Position numbers and translations under genes: made by a program. From Tateyamaria omphalii (lineage in GTDB: Bacteria > Pseudomonadota > Alphaproteobacteria > Rhodobacterales > Rhodobacteraceae), in NCBI RefSeq assembly GCF_001969365.1, contig NZ_CP019312.1, forward strand, positions 806,001 through 870,000: a DNA stretch of 64,000 nucleotides, read 5' to 3'. Numbering within the stretch: position 1 is the first letter of the stretch; each line of letters begins with the position of its first letter. Shown one piece after another: positions 36,584 through 44,498 of this stretch. The notes beneath the pieces are model-generated. The model did not search any database. It was given only the letters and a program-made list of their open reading frames with translations, and was not told the DNA's origin.

Positions 36584-37234
36584 ATGCAGATCACGACCCG
36601 GACGGTTCATGACATTACGATTTTTCCCTATGTTCCCGGGGTCGCCGCCACGTTCGAGCCGGTCGTGTCGTGTGAAACGGGGGTTTGGCGGCAACGGCGT
36701 CTGTTGAACCACGGGCAGGAGCGGCTTGTCCTTGATGCGGATGTGGCGCCCGAAGGGCTGAGCATCGGTGCAAGCTATGGCTGGCGCGGGCATCTGGACG
36801 ATGGCACGGCGACCGGTGCGATGTGGACGTTTTGCACGGACCTTGCGCCCCGTGTCGGGTTCGGCGTCACCCGGAACTGGGCGCGGCCCGGATGTGTCGC
36901 TCCGCTTTATGGGGGGCTGGAGGACGCGGTTCTGCGGCTCGAACCCTTGAGAGACGTGATCGCGCTGATCCCGTCGCCCAACCCGAGCGTCGGCCTTGCC
37001 CAGGCGCAGTTGGGCCGGGCGGGCTGGTTGGTGATGCTGTCGTCGGTGGTGCCCGCATGTGTCGGTTTTCTGATCGAGGAGGCACACCTGCCGTTGCACC
37101 TGTGCGAAGGGGCTGAGGGCGTGTCGATCAAGGCCACATCCCTGCGCACCCTGCAAACCATTGGTCTGCAAGACCTGCGCTGCGCACAGGCCAGTGACAC
37201 AAGTCTTTTCCTGCGCGAGATATCCTCGTGTTAA
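36584..37234 (+). CDS. uncharacterised 216-aa protein in the novel cluster
   Basis: Not recognised. A mixed beta/alpha protein (MQITTRTVHDITIFPYVPG at the start) with scattered cysteines (SCETG, CTDLAP, PGCVAP, VPACVGF, LCEGAEG, LRCAQAS, final SSC) and tryptophans, no signal peptide and no membrane helix beyond a moderately hydrophobic GWLVMLSSVVPACVGFLI. It is 65 bp downstream of the EEP gene. Its stop codon overlaps the longest open frame of the next gene. The even number of Cys residues could mean disulfides or metal binding. Confidence 0.7.
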   Translation: MQITTRTVHDITIFPYVPGVAATFEPVVSCETGVWRQRRLLNHGQERLVLDADVAPEGLSIGASYGWRGHLDDGTATGAMWTFCTDLAPRVGFGVTRNWARPGCVAPLYGGLEDAVLRLEPLRDVIALIPSPNPSVGLAQAQLGRAGWLVMLSSVVPACVGFLIEEAHLPLHLCEGAEGVSIKATSLRTLQTIGLQDLRCAQASDTSLFLREISSC

Positions 37235-37341
37235 CGGCCCTGAAAAAAAGGGTTGGTCCGCCCCGGGAAATGCGGCACCTTCAACTTCGGGGGGAGGCAC
37301 GAACGCAGGCGTTACACCCTTGGATGGGAGCGTTTCGGCTT

Positions 37342-38946
37342 ATGGACGGGACAGGCGATAGGGGTGACTTGGTCCGGCTGGGCCCGGTTACCTATGTTCC
37401 GGTCTCTGATCGGTTGATAGATCCGAACGGGCGGGACATCTCTTTGCGTGCGCAATCCTTGCAGGTGCTGCGACATTTGGCGAAGCAGAATGGCGCGCTG
37501 GTGTCGCGCGACGATCTGATCTCGACCGTGTGGGCGGATGTTGCCGTTACAGATGACAGCCTGACGCAGTGCATCAAGGATATCCGGCAAGCGCTTGGTG
37601 ACAGTGCCAAATCCATCCTGAAGACAGTGCCGAAGCGCGGTTATGTGCTGCAGGGCGAGGTTCAGCCGTCCTGGAGCGTGGACCAGAACGCGACCGGGTT
37701 TGCAGAAGCCCAGATGCCGCTGTCCAATCGGGCCATCGCGCCGCAGCTGGACCCGCGGGACATGCTGCCGACCCTTGTCGTTGTCCCGTTCATATCGAAG
37801 GGCGGGCAGGACGCGGACGTGTTCGGCACGTTCTTTGCCAGCGAGATCGCCAAGGCGCTGAGTGTGCTGGATGATGTGAACGTCATCTCGCAGTTGTCGA
37901 CCCGGACCCTGGGGCAAAATGATCTGGGCCATGAGGTGCTGGGCCGCAAGCTGAACGCGGATTTTGCATTGACGGGTTTTGTCGTGGCCCATGGCACCCA
38001 AATCGTTGCTTCGCTTGAGTTTTCCGAGATCGAGAGCGGGTTCATGCTGTGGTCGGACCGGGTGCAAACGACCTTCGATCCTCTGGCCGCACAGACCGAG
38101 GGCGTCGAGATGATCGTGGCGCACATCCAGCGCGCCATCATGCTGAACGAGGTGCGCCGTGTGGGCGCGCAACATCTGCGGGATCTCAAGCTGTTCAGCA
38201 TCCTGCACGGCGCTGTCGGATTGATGCACCGTTTTGTACCGCGCGATTTTCAGATGGCGCGGGTGCTGTTGGAGCATGTGATCGAACAGGCGCCGAACCA
38301 TCCCACGCCGCTGGCCTGGAAGGCGCGTTGGCATGTGCTGAACTCCGTGCAGGGTTGGACGGATGCGCGCACGGGTTCTGAAACCGCACTGGAATTGACC
38401 GCCATGGCGCTGGATCTTGATCCGCACCATACCCATGCCCTTGTGTGTGAGGGCCAGGCGCTGGTGCATCTGGCGCGTCGTCTGGATGCGGCCGAAGACA
38501 GGTACAGCGCGGCCCTTGCATCCAATCCCAACGACGCCAATGGCCGCGCGCTGCGGGGCATGTTGCGGTCCTTTACCGACCGCGGGGGTGAGGGCAAGCG
38601 CGATACCGAACGCGCGCTGCATCTGACGCCGCTGGATCCGCATCGTTTCTTCTTTCTCGCGCTGGCTGCAGGATCGTGCATCGCGGTGGGCGATTACGAC
38701 CGTGCGGTGACGCTGGCCAAGGAGTCGCTGCGGCTGAACCGCACCCACGTGTCGACCATGCGCATGTTGGCGGTGGCCCAGCTGGGCGCCGGTGACGGCG
38801 ATGGCGGGCGGCGCACGGCGGCGGAGCTTATGGACATGCAACCGGGGCTGCGCGTCAGTTCCTGGCTCAGATCATCGCCGAGTGCCGGATATGCGGTTGG
38901 CGATCAATTTTCGACCATGCTTCGGGATCTTGGGATTCCGGATTGA
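37342..38946 (+). CDS. winged-helix (OmpR/CadC-type DNA-binding) regulator with TPR domain
   Basis: About 534 aa. The N-terminal 100 residues are a Trans_reg_C winged helix: LRAQSLQVLRHLAKQNGALVS, LISTVWADVAVTDDSLTQCI and ILKTVPKRGYVLQG. A TolB/FlgO-like alpha/beta domain follows (LPTLVVVPFISKGG), then TPR-like helices to the C-terminus (YSAALASNPNDANGRAL, RALHLTPLDPHRFF). No transmembrane helix is visible, unlike CadC/ToxR. The frame is open to a GTG at 37228 that overlaps the previous stop. I prefer the ATG at 37342 because GGGAG lies 11 bases upstream; 37270 and 37324 are alternatives. It is probably the cluster's own regulator. Confidence 0.85.
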   Translation: MDGTGDRGDLVRLGPVTYVPVSDRLIDPNGRDISLRAQSLQVLRHLAKQNGALVSRDDLISTVWADVAVTDDSLTQCIKDIRQALGDSAKSILKTVPKRGYVLQGEVQPSWSVDQNATGFAEAQMPLSNRAIAPQLDPRDMLPTLVVVPFISKGGQDADVFGTFFASEIAKALSVLDDVNVISQLSTRTLGQNDLGHEVLGRKLNADFALTGFVVAHGTQIVASLEFSEIESGFMLWSDRVQTTFDPLAAQTEGVEMIVAHIQRAIMLNEVRRVGAQHLRDLKLFSILHGAVGLMHRFVPRDFQMARVLLEHVIEQAPNHPTPLAWKARWHVLNSVQGWTDARTGSETALELTAMALDLDPHHTHALVCEGQALVHLARRLDAAEDRYSAALASNPNDANGRALRGMLRSFTDRGGEGKRDTERALHLTPLDPHRFFFLALAAGSCIAVGDYDRAVTLAKESLRLNRTHVSTMRMLAVAQLGAGDGDGGRRTAAELMDMQPGLRVSSWLRSSPSAGYAVGDQFSTMLRDLGIPD

Positions 38947-38971
38947 TTTCAAAGAAGGAAAGGGTGGGGTT

Positions 38972-40135
38972 ATGCCAAGAGAAAGTGGATTTAGTGGCTT
39001 TTCAGGGTTTAGCGGGTTCAGTGGTTTCAGCGGGTTTTCGGGCTTCAGCGGATTTAGCGGGTTTTCCGGGTTCAGCGGCTTCGGCGGTGAAAGCCCGGAA
39101 GCCGCGCTGGCGCTGACCACCAACCGGGACGGGATCGTGTCGAGCAAGATCGACACGATCACCTGTCCTGCTCCGGGTGGGTGGGATGATCCCGAGACGA
39201 TCAAGCGCCTGTCCCCCGAAGTGCGCGCAGCCCTTTACCTGTCAGAGCTGGCGCCGAGCGTCGAGGTCACCGCATCGTTGTCCGAGGCCGGGCCGACCAC
39301 GACCGTCTGGCGCCGGATGGGGCGCCGACAGGGTGGTGAGCGCGAGGTTAAGATGGTCGAGATGACCGCGCCGGATACAAAGCAGTTGGCCAAACAGCTG
39401 GACTACGTGATCGGCTATGCCCAGATCCGCAGCGACCGATTGGCCGAGGTGACAGCGCAAATTGGTCTGTCCGAGCCGTTTTACGCCACCATCGGCTATC
39501 TTGGTCCGGACCGCACGCCCCATACCATGGCGTTGCTTGAGGCCTGTGCCGCGTTTTCCTTTACCGTGATCCAGCGCACGAAGTATTCGCTGGGCGTCAA
39601 GCGGCCCATCGAGTTTTCGCCGCAGGTGCAGCCGATGATCCCGACGCCGACCCATGCCACCCTGCCCAGTGGCCACGCCACCGAGGCATTCATGATCGCG
39701 CGCCTGCTGTGGAAGCTGCTGCGCGCCAGCAACGCGCCCCAATATCAAGAGGATTACTGGGGCCAGATGCTGATGCGGCAGGCGGCGCGCATCGCCATCA
39801 ACCGCACCGTGGCGGGCGTGCATTTCCCCGTGGACAGCGTTGCGGGCGCGATCCTTGGCCTGACGCTGGCGCAGCATATCGAGGCGGAGGTCAAGGGGAC
39901 GCAATGGACCTCGAGCAGTTTCGACGGGCCCGCCTTTAGCGCGACGGAGGATTTCGACTGGACCCAGATCTATGATGTCAACGACGACATGATGTCCCCG
40001 CGGATGGAGCATGATGGCTGTGTCTGGGGCACGTCCGTGGCCGACCGGCGGGGCACGGGCAACGCGTCCGCGATCCTGTCGTGGCTGTGGGACAAGGCCG
40101 TCAGCGAATGGGCCGATATTGGCGGCGCAGGGTAG
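38972..40135 (+). CDS. PAP2/vanadium-haloperoxidase-fold enzyme with N-terminal (SGF)11 repeat
   Basis: 387 aa. Residues 5-37 are eleven perfect Ser-Gly-Phe triplets. The enzyme domain follows with all three PAP2 motifs: Lys204-x6-Arg211-Pro212, PSGH at 232-235, and Arg278-x5-His284-x3-Asp288 (NRTVAGVHFPVD). These residues bind phosphate in acid phosphatases and vanadate in haloperoxidases. The soluble helices and lack of obvious membrane segments favour the haloperoxidase-like branch or a soluble phosphatase. Start ATG at 38972, after AAGGAAAGGG. It is 25 bp after the regulator gene and 9 bp before the protease gene. Confidence 0.88.
   Translation: MPRESGFSGFSGFSGFSGFSGFSGFSGFSGFSGFSGFGGESPEAALALTTNRDGIVSSKIDTITCPAPGGWDDPETIKRLSPEVRAALYLSELAPSVEVTASLSEAGPTTTVWRRMGRRQGGEREVKMVEMTAPDTKQLAKQLDYVIGYAQIRSDRLAEVTAQIGLSEPFYATIGYLGPDRTPHTMALLEACAAFSFTVIQRTKYSLGVKRPIEFSPQVQPMIPTPTHATLPSGHATEAFMIARLLWKLLRASNAPQYQEDYWGQMLMRQAARIAINRTVAGVHFPVDSVAGAILGLTLAQHIEAEVKGTQWTSSSFDGPAFSATEDFDWTQIYDVNDDMMSPRMEHDGCVWGTSVADRRGTGNASAILSWLWDKAVSEWADIGGAG
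38984..39082 (+). repeat. eleven tandem SGF codon triplets
   Basis: Ninety-nine bases encoding 11 perfect Ser-Gly-Phe units. The codons differ from unit to unit (Ser: agt, agc, tca, tcg, tcc; Gly: gga, ggc, ggg, ggt; Phe: ttt, ttc), so the repeat is exact in protein but degenerate in DNA. It can also be read as collagen-like Gly-Phe-Ser triplets. Confidence 0.97.
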
Positions 40136-40144
40136 GGGGCGAGC

Positions 40145-42169
40145 ATGTTGAGATGGTCCGCGGCCAAGCCCGCGCAAGATGATGTCCTGAGCCAAACGGC
40201 AGATTTCCGGCTTGGCCGTGCCATTCACGTCGATGAGCCTGAGGACTGGTGGTCCGTTCTGTTGGAGATCGAGGGCAGTATTGATGATTTTGCAGAGCGG
40301 GCGGCACCGCTTGCCGAGGATATCATCATTCCCGTGGCCTATGATGCTGAGGACCGGACTGTGCCCGCGTCGCGCCAGCCTCTGGTCGTGTTCGCCCGAC
40401 AAACTGCCATTGCAGCCTTCAACATGGAACCGGAGGCCTATGGGATTCTGTCGCTTCTGCTTGGGGCGGAGACACCTAGGCGGTTTCTGGACCGACACGC
40501 GACGCCCCCGCCAATGACCGAGATCCCGGTGAGCGAGGACACCGTCGTGATGGCGGTGATTGATGACGGGATCGGCATCGCCCACAACCTCTTTCGCACC
40601 GGGCCGACGGCCAGCCGTGTTCAGTTTGCCGCGATTCTGGAGGCTGAGCCGTTGGTGCGGGGGTCGCGGGCGTCAGTGGGTCGTGCGTTGATGCAGGACG
40701 ACATCGAAGATCTGCTGAGCCAGTGCACCCGCGGGGCCTTTTTGGACGAGGATCTGTTTTACACTGCCACGGGACAGGTAAATTTTCGCACGCAGGTCTT
40801 TTCGACTGTTGCCTTGCGACGGTCGCACGGCACGCATGTCACCGCGCTGGCCGCGGGCTATGCGATGGAGGATCAGGTCGAGAACAGGCCCATTATCTGT
40901 GCGGCCCTTCCTGCGCGGGTGGTCGAGGACACCACCGGGGTCAGCTTTTTGCCCAGCCTGTACCTTGCGTTTCATATGCTTGTGAAACAGGCGCGCCGGT
41001 TTAGGACACAAGCGGGCCATGCCCCGGTGCAGTTCAACTTTTCCTATGGCAACTCGGGAGGGCCGCATGACGGCACCGGCCTGTTTGCGATGCTTTTTGA
41101 GTATTACTTTGGCGCGCATGCGCAATGCCCGCAAAGGGCGTGGCTGACTTTGCCCGCAGGCAACAGCAACCTGCGCCGCCTGCATGCGCAGGCCGCGGGG
41201 GCCAAGACCAAGCTGGATCTAGATGTGCTGCCCGATGATCGTACGACGTCGGAGGTGCAGATCTGGACCCCGTTTAACGGCAGCGTTGAGCCTGCGCCCG
41301 TTCAGGTGAGTGTGGAGACGCCGCATGGCGCCCTGTCTCTGATCGGTACGACAGATACGATGTCGCAGCGTTTGATTGATGACAACGGGCGCGAGGCTGC
41401 GCGGTTGTCGTATGAGTTTGTCGGCGCCCCTGTCATGCGCGGGCTGTTCCTGCTGAACATCAATGCGACCGCCAGTCATCTGGATGAGGTTCTGGCCCCC
41501 TCGGGCACCTGGCGGCTGGAGATCATCCGTGACCTTGGCGCCGAGCCCACAGAGGTGCCGCCGGTCGAGGTCTGGATCCGGCGCGACGAGACGTTGCCCG
41601 GGTTCCGGCCGGGCGGCAGGCAGGCCTTTTTCAGCAACGATGATTACCGGCGCTTTGGTAAGTTCGGACTGCCATTGGCGGTGGATCCGAAGGACACGCC
41701 CTCGCCGATCCGGCGCGCCATGACGATCAGCGGGTTTGCCTGCGGGCAGTCCCCCATCACCGTTGCCTCATATACCGAACGCGAGGAGGTCGTGTCGCTT
41801 TATTCGGGTGCGGGTCCGCTGAACCGTCCGTCATCGCCCCAAGGTTCTGACCGTGATGGGCCGGATCTGGCGGCCAAGGGCGACGACAGCTTTGTCCTGC
41901 CCGGGGTCTTGAGCGCCGGATCGCGCAGCGGGACGTTCGTGCGCCAGGGTGGGACAAGCGCGGCCACTCCGCGCGTGGCGCGTGCGGCCTCGTCGGCCAT
42001 CGGGGCGGCATCCGGGACCGCGCGGGACTGGGCCAGGGACCCGCTACGTGACCACGCCGACGGTATTGCGCGGTTCGCGCTGAAGGACGGCACGCCGCAG
42101 CGGTCCGGCTCAGGTGGGTATGCCATTGAGGTTCAGGACCATCTGCCGCGCCCGGATGCCGAGTGCTGA
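40145..42169 (+). CDS. S8 (subtilisin-like) serine peptidase, cytoplasmic-looking
   Basis: 674 aa. The catalytic triad is visible: Asp140 (MAVIDDGIGIAHN), His228 (SHGTHVTALAAG) and Ser605 (GGTSAATPRVARA). The oxyanion Asn region may be LTLPAGNSN at about 340. A large insertion (about 350-560) between the Asn and Ser regions is beta-rich, with W/Y strands (VQIWTPFNGSVEPAPVQVSV). The first 125 residues are a propeptide-like or unrelated domain; there is no signal peptide. It is the last gene of the cluster, 9 bp after the SGF enzyme. A role in processing cluster proteins is possible but unproven. Confidence 0.88.
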   Translation: MLRWSAAKPAQDDVLSQTADFRLGRAIHVDEPEDWWSVLLEIEGSIDDFAERAAPLAEDIIIPVAYDAEDRTVPASRQPLVVFARQTAIAAFNMEPEAYGILSLLLGAETPRRFLDRHATPPPMTEIPVSEDTVVMAVIDDGIGIAHNLFRTGPTASRVQFAAILEAEPLVRGSRASVGRALMQDDIEDLLSQCTRGAFLDEDLFYTATGQVNFRTQVFSTVALRRSHGTHVTALAAGYAMEDQVENRPIICAALPARVVEDTTGVSFLPSLYLAFHMLVKQARRFRTQAGHAPVQFNFSYGNSGGPHDGTGLFAMLFEYYFGAHAQCPQRAWLTLPAGNSNLRRLHAQAAGAKTKLDLDVLPDDRTTSEVQIWTPFNGSVEPAPVQVSVETPHGALSLIGTTDTMSQRLIDDNGREAARLSYEFVGAPVMRGLFLLNINATASHLDEVLAPSGTWRLEIIRDLGAEPTEVPPVEVWIRRDETLPGFRPGGRQAFFSNDDYRRFGKFGLPLAVDPKDTPSPIRRAMTISGFACGQSPITVASYTEREEVVSLYSGAGPLNRPSSPQGSDRDGPDLAAKGDDSFVLPGVLSAGSRSGTFVRQGGTSAATPRVARAASSAIGAASGTARDWARDPLRDHADGIARFALKDGTPQRSGSGGYAIEVQDHLPRPDAEC

Positions 42170-42301
42170 GCAGCCGCCGCCGTATCAGGTCGTAAACTGG
42201 GTTGGTCTGTTATGCCACGTCATTCCAGTGCAGGGCGTGTTTGGCCCACTCGACTGCGACGCGGGTGTTCCGCCTCGCTTGCGTCGGCATCTTTCCGGTC
42301 G

Positions 42302-42338
42302 GAAAAACAAAGCGCCGCCCTGTCACCAGAGGCGGCGC
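42302..42338 (-). terminator. intrinsic terminator of the small minus-strand gene
   Basis: Stem gcgccgcc (42312-42319) with ggcggcgc (42331-42338). On the minus strand the hairpin is followed by CTTTGTTTTTCC. It lies about 35 bp beyond the stop of the 78-aa gene. The stretch 42170-42301, between this and the protease gene, holds no gene I can support. Confidence 0.8.
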
Positions 42339-42372
42339 CTATTCCTGCTGCGGTCGGCTGTTCTGCTGAGGA

Positions 42373-42609
42373 TCAGAAGAACAGTTGCCGCGCCACCTGG
42401 CTCCAGCTTTGGGTGCCATCGGCATGGGGGGCGGGGGTTTGACGGCGCAAACGGCGCATCAGGCCCTTGAGGTCGTTCAACCGGGTGCGCGCAGCTGCCC
42501 CACCCGCGCGGCTTTGCACGGACAGGATCTTTTCCTGGGTCTGCAAGGCAGCCTCAATCAGTTCGAGGTCCTGCTTGGTCAGATCGACGGTATGTGTATC
42601 GTCAAGCAT
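42373..42609 (-). CDS. small hypothetical protein, 78 aa
   Basis: A soluble helical protein (MLDDTHTVDLTKQDLELIEA, then LQTQEKILSVQSRAGGAAA) with a heptad-like pattern and a basic segment LKGLMRRLRRQ. It has its own terminator and a palindrome-rich upstream region, which supports expression. GGATG and AAGGATGAAAT are seen upstream of the start on the minus strand. Not recognised. It is convergent with the protease gene of the novel cluster. Confidence 0.65.
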   Translation of the reverse strand: MLDDTHTVDLTKQDLELIEAALQTQEKILSVQSRAGGAAARTRLNDLKGLMRRLRRQTPAPHADGTQSWSQVARQLFF

Positions 42610-42634
42610 CGGATTTCATCCTTGTTATCGTTGA

Positions 42635-42717
42635 CCAGCATATGGGGTCTGAAAGGTCATACGCCAATCATCAAAGATCAGATCAACGTGATACCTGTAT
42701 CAGATGACATATGCTGG
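42635..42717. promoter_or_regulatory. nested dyad symmetries upstream of the 78-aa gene
   Basis: ccagcatatg (42635-42644) is inverted at 42708-42717. Inside lies a second perfect dyad, TGATA-CCTG-TATCA (42689-42702). The set sits 26 to 108 bp upstream of the 78-aa gene and could hold operators for it or for the divergent LysE gene. The stretch 42610-42886 has no gene. Confidence 0.45.
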
Positions 42718-42886
42718 CAGCAGTGAACGCGTGGTCTGCCACGCGGGTCGGACCGATATAGGAAGCGATGCCCGGGATTGCTCTGCACAATTCTGCAAGG
42801 CTGCTGTGCAAAAAACGTATAGCTCGTGCGGGCTTGCGGTGCGAAGCTGATATAGCTAAGCCTCACCGGGTTTGCATGTGGGCACA

Positions 42887-43486
42887 ATGATGGCGTCATT
42901 TCTTCCCGGTTTCTTGCTCTCTTTGTCTCTTATCCTCGCTATTGGGGCGCAAAATGCGTTTGTCTTGCGACAGGGTTTGCGTGGTGCGCATGTGTTCTGG
43001 ACCGTCGTGGCCTGTTCGGTGTCCGAAGTGATCCTGATCACTGCGGGTGTCTTCGGATTCGGGTCGCTTGCGTCGGCCGTGCCCTGGTTCGAGCCGCTGA
43101 TGCGCTATGGCGGTGCGCTGTTTCTGCTGTGGTACGGCTGGCAAAATGCGCGGTCGGCCTGGCGTGGGGGCGCCGCGCTGGACACATCCGGGTCCGAGAC
43201 GCAATCGCTGCGCGGGGCGGTGGCGACCGTGCTGGCCATCACCTGGCTGAACCCGCATGTCTATCTGGACACTGTCGTATTGATCGGATCCGTGTCGTCG
43301 CAATATCCCGACCGCCTGGCGTTTGGTATTGGGGCGTCTGCGGCGAGTATCCTGTTTTTCCTTCTTCTGGGGTACGGGGCGCGGGTGATTGCGCCGCTTT
43401 TTGCCCGTCCACGGGCGTGGCAGGTGTTGGACGGGATCATCGCGCTGACGATGTGGGCCCTTGCGCTAAAGCTGCTGTTGCTCTGA
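42887..43486 (+). CDS. LysE/ArgO-family amino acid exporter
   Basis: 199 aa with six hydrophobic helices. The opening SLILAIGAQNAFVLRQGL is the LysE-family signature, and TWLNPHVYLDTVVLIG is the second conserved region of LysE/ArgO (rather than RhtB). It exports basic amino acids such as lysine or arginine out of the cytoplasm (family knowledge). Two adjacent ATGs (42887 and 42890) are possible starts. No ArgP/LysG regulator gene lies next to it. Confidence 0.9.
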   Translation: MMASFLPGFLLSLSLILAIGAQNAFVLRQGLRGAHVFWTVVACSVSEVILITAGVFGFGSLASAVPWFEPLMRYGGALFLLWYGWQNARSAWRGGAALDTSGSETQSLRGAVATVLAITWLNPHVYLDTVVLIGSVSSQYPDRLAFGIGASAASILFFLLLGYGARVIAPLFARPRAWQVLDGIIALTMWALALKLLLL

Positions 43487-43525
43487 CGCCTTGTGCTTGC
43501 CCCTGGTTTTGGGATTGATGGGCGC

Positions 43526-44428
43526 ATGACGTCTTCCCCCTCTCGTCCGCTTGTTGCCATCTTCTGGATGCTGGTGACCGGCTTTTGCTTTGTCGCGGTC
43601 ACGGCGCTGGTGAAATACATGGGCGACCGTATTCCGCCGGCGGAGGCGGCGTTTCTGCGTTATTTGCTGGGGCTGGTGTTTCTGCTGCCGATGCTGCCGG
43701 CGCTGAGGGCTGCGCATCTGACTGGGCGGCAATGGCGGCTGTTCACGCTGCGCGGGGCGTTTCATACGGGCGGTGTGATCCTGTGGTTCTTTGCCATGAC
43801 CCGCATTCCCATCGCCGAGGTGACGGCGATGAATTACCTGGCCCCGGTCTATGTCAGCATCGGTGCGGCCCTGTTTCTGGGCGAGCGGTTGGCGATGCGC
43901 CGGATTGCGGCCATTGCGGTCGCACTGATCGGGACAGCCGTGATCCTGCGCCCCGGTTTTCGCGAAGTGGCGCCGGGGCATATTGCGATGCTGTTCTGCG
44001 CGGTCAGCTTTGCGGGATCTTACCTGCTGGCCAAGATCATGGCGGATGAGGCGAAACCGGCTGTGGTCGTTGCGATGCTGTCCATCGTCGTGACCATCTG
44101 TCTGGCGCCTTTTGCGCTGGCCAACTGGGTGTGGCCGACGGGGGCGGAGTTGGGGCTGCTGTTCCTGGTCGCCTGTTTCGCGACCGCGGGGCACTACACG
44201 ATGACGATGGCATTTGCCGCCGCACCCGTGACCGTGACGCAGCCGGTGACGTTCCTGCAATTGGTCTGGGCCGTGCTGCTGGGCGTGCTGGTGTTTGCCG
44301 AGCCGGTGGACATCTGGGTGATCCTGGGCGGGGCGCTGATCCTGGCGGCGGTGTCGTTCATCACCTGGCGGGAGGCGGTGCTGAAACGCCGCCCCATCAC
44401 ACCGCCAAGCCCGGCCACCAAGCTGTAG
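43526..44428 (+). CDS. DMT-superfamily (EamA) transporter
   Basis: 300 aa, ten transmembrane helices in two EamA repeats: the first ends around IGAALFLGERLAMRRIAAIA, and the second ends with QLVWAVLLGVLVFAEPVDIW. The conserved GERL/FAEP segments mark this family (RhaT/YdcZ-like metabolite exporters). I chose the ATG at 43526 over upstream in-frame 43493. It is 40 bp after lysE and ends 70 bp before betI; the BetI palindrome lies directly after its stop. Substrate unknown; a link to betaine metabolism is only positional. Confidence 0.88.
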   Translation: MTSSPSRPLVAIFWMLVTGFCFVAVTALVKYMGDRIPPAEAAFLRYLLGLVFLLPMLPALRAAHLTGRQWRLFTLRGAFHTGGVILWFFAMTRIPIAEVTAMNYLAPVYVSIGAALFLGERLAMRRIAAIAVALIGTAVILRPGFREVAPGHIAMLFCAVSFAGSYLLAKIMADEAKPAVVVAMLSIVVTICLAPFALANWVWPTGAELGLLFLVACFATAGHYTMTMAFAAAPVTVTQPVTFLQLVWAVLLGVLVFAEPVDIWVILGGALILAAVSFITWREAVLKRRPITPPSPATKL

Positions 44429-44430
44429 AA

Positions 44431-44458
44431 TTTTTATTGATTGACGGATCAATAAAAA
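44431..44458. promoter_or_regulatory. predicted BetI operator upstream of betI
   Basis: A perfect 11-bp inverted repeat, tttttattgat (44431-44441) with atcaataaaaa (44448-44458), spacer tgacgg. The ATTGAT/ATCAAT core and its position 41 bp before the betI start fit the choline-responsive BetI repressor. The same hairpin may terminate the upstream transporter transcript. Confidence 0.65.
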
Positions 44459-44498
44459 ACCGTCACCATGCGTGTCATCCGAACCATGAGGGGGGCGT

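Noticed and set aside
38984..39082. CRISPR-like tandem repeat
   Set aside because: Units are only 9 bp, have no spacers and lie in frame inside a coding gene.
38872..39204. Proline/asparagine-repeat frame on the minus strand
   Set aside because: It is the reverse complement of the SGF repeat, not a gene.
28062..42372. Island inserted by a mobile element
   Set aside because: No integrase, transposase, tRNA target or flanking direct repeat was found on either side, and base composition does not change visibly.
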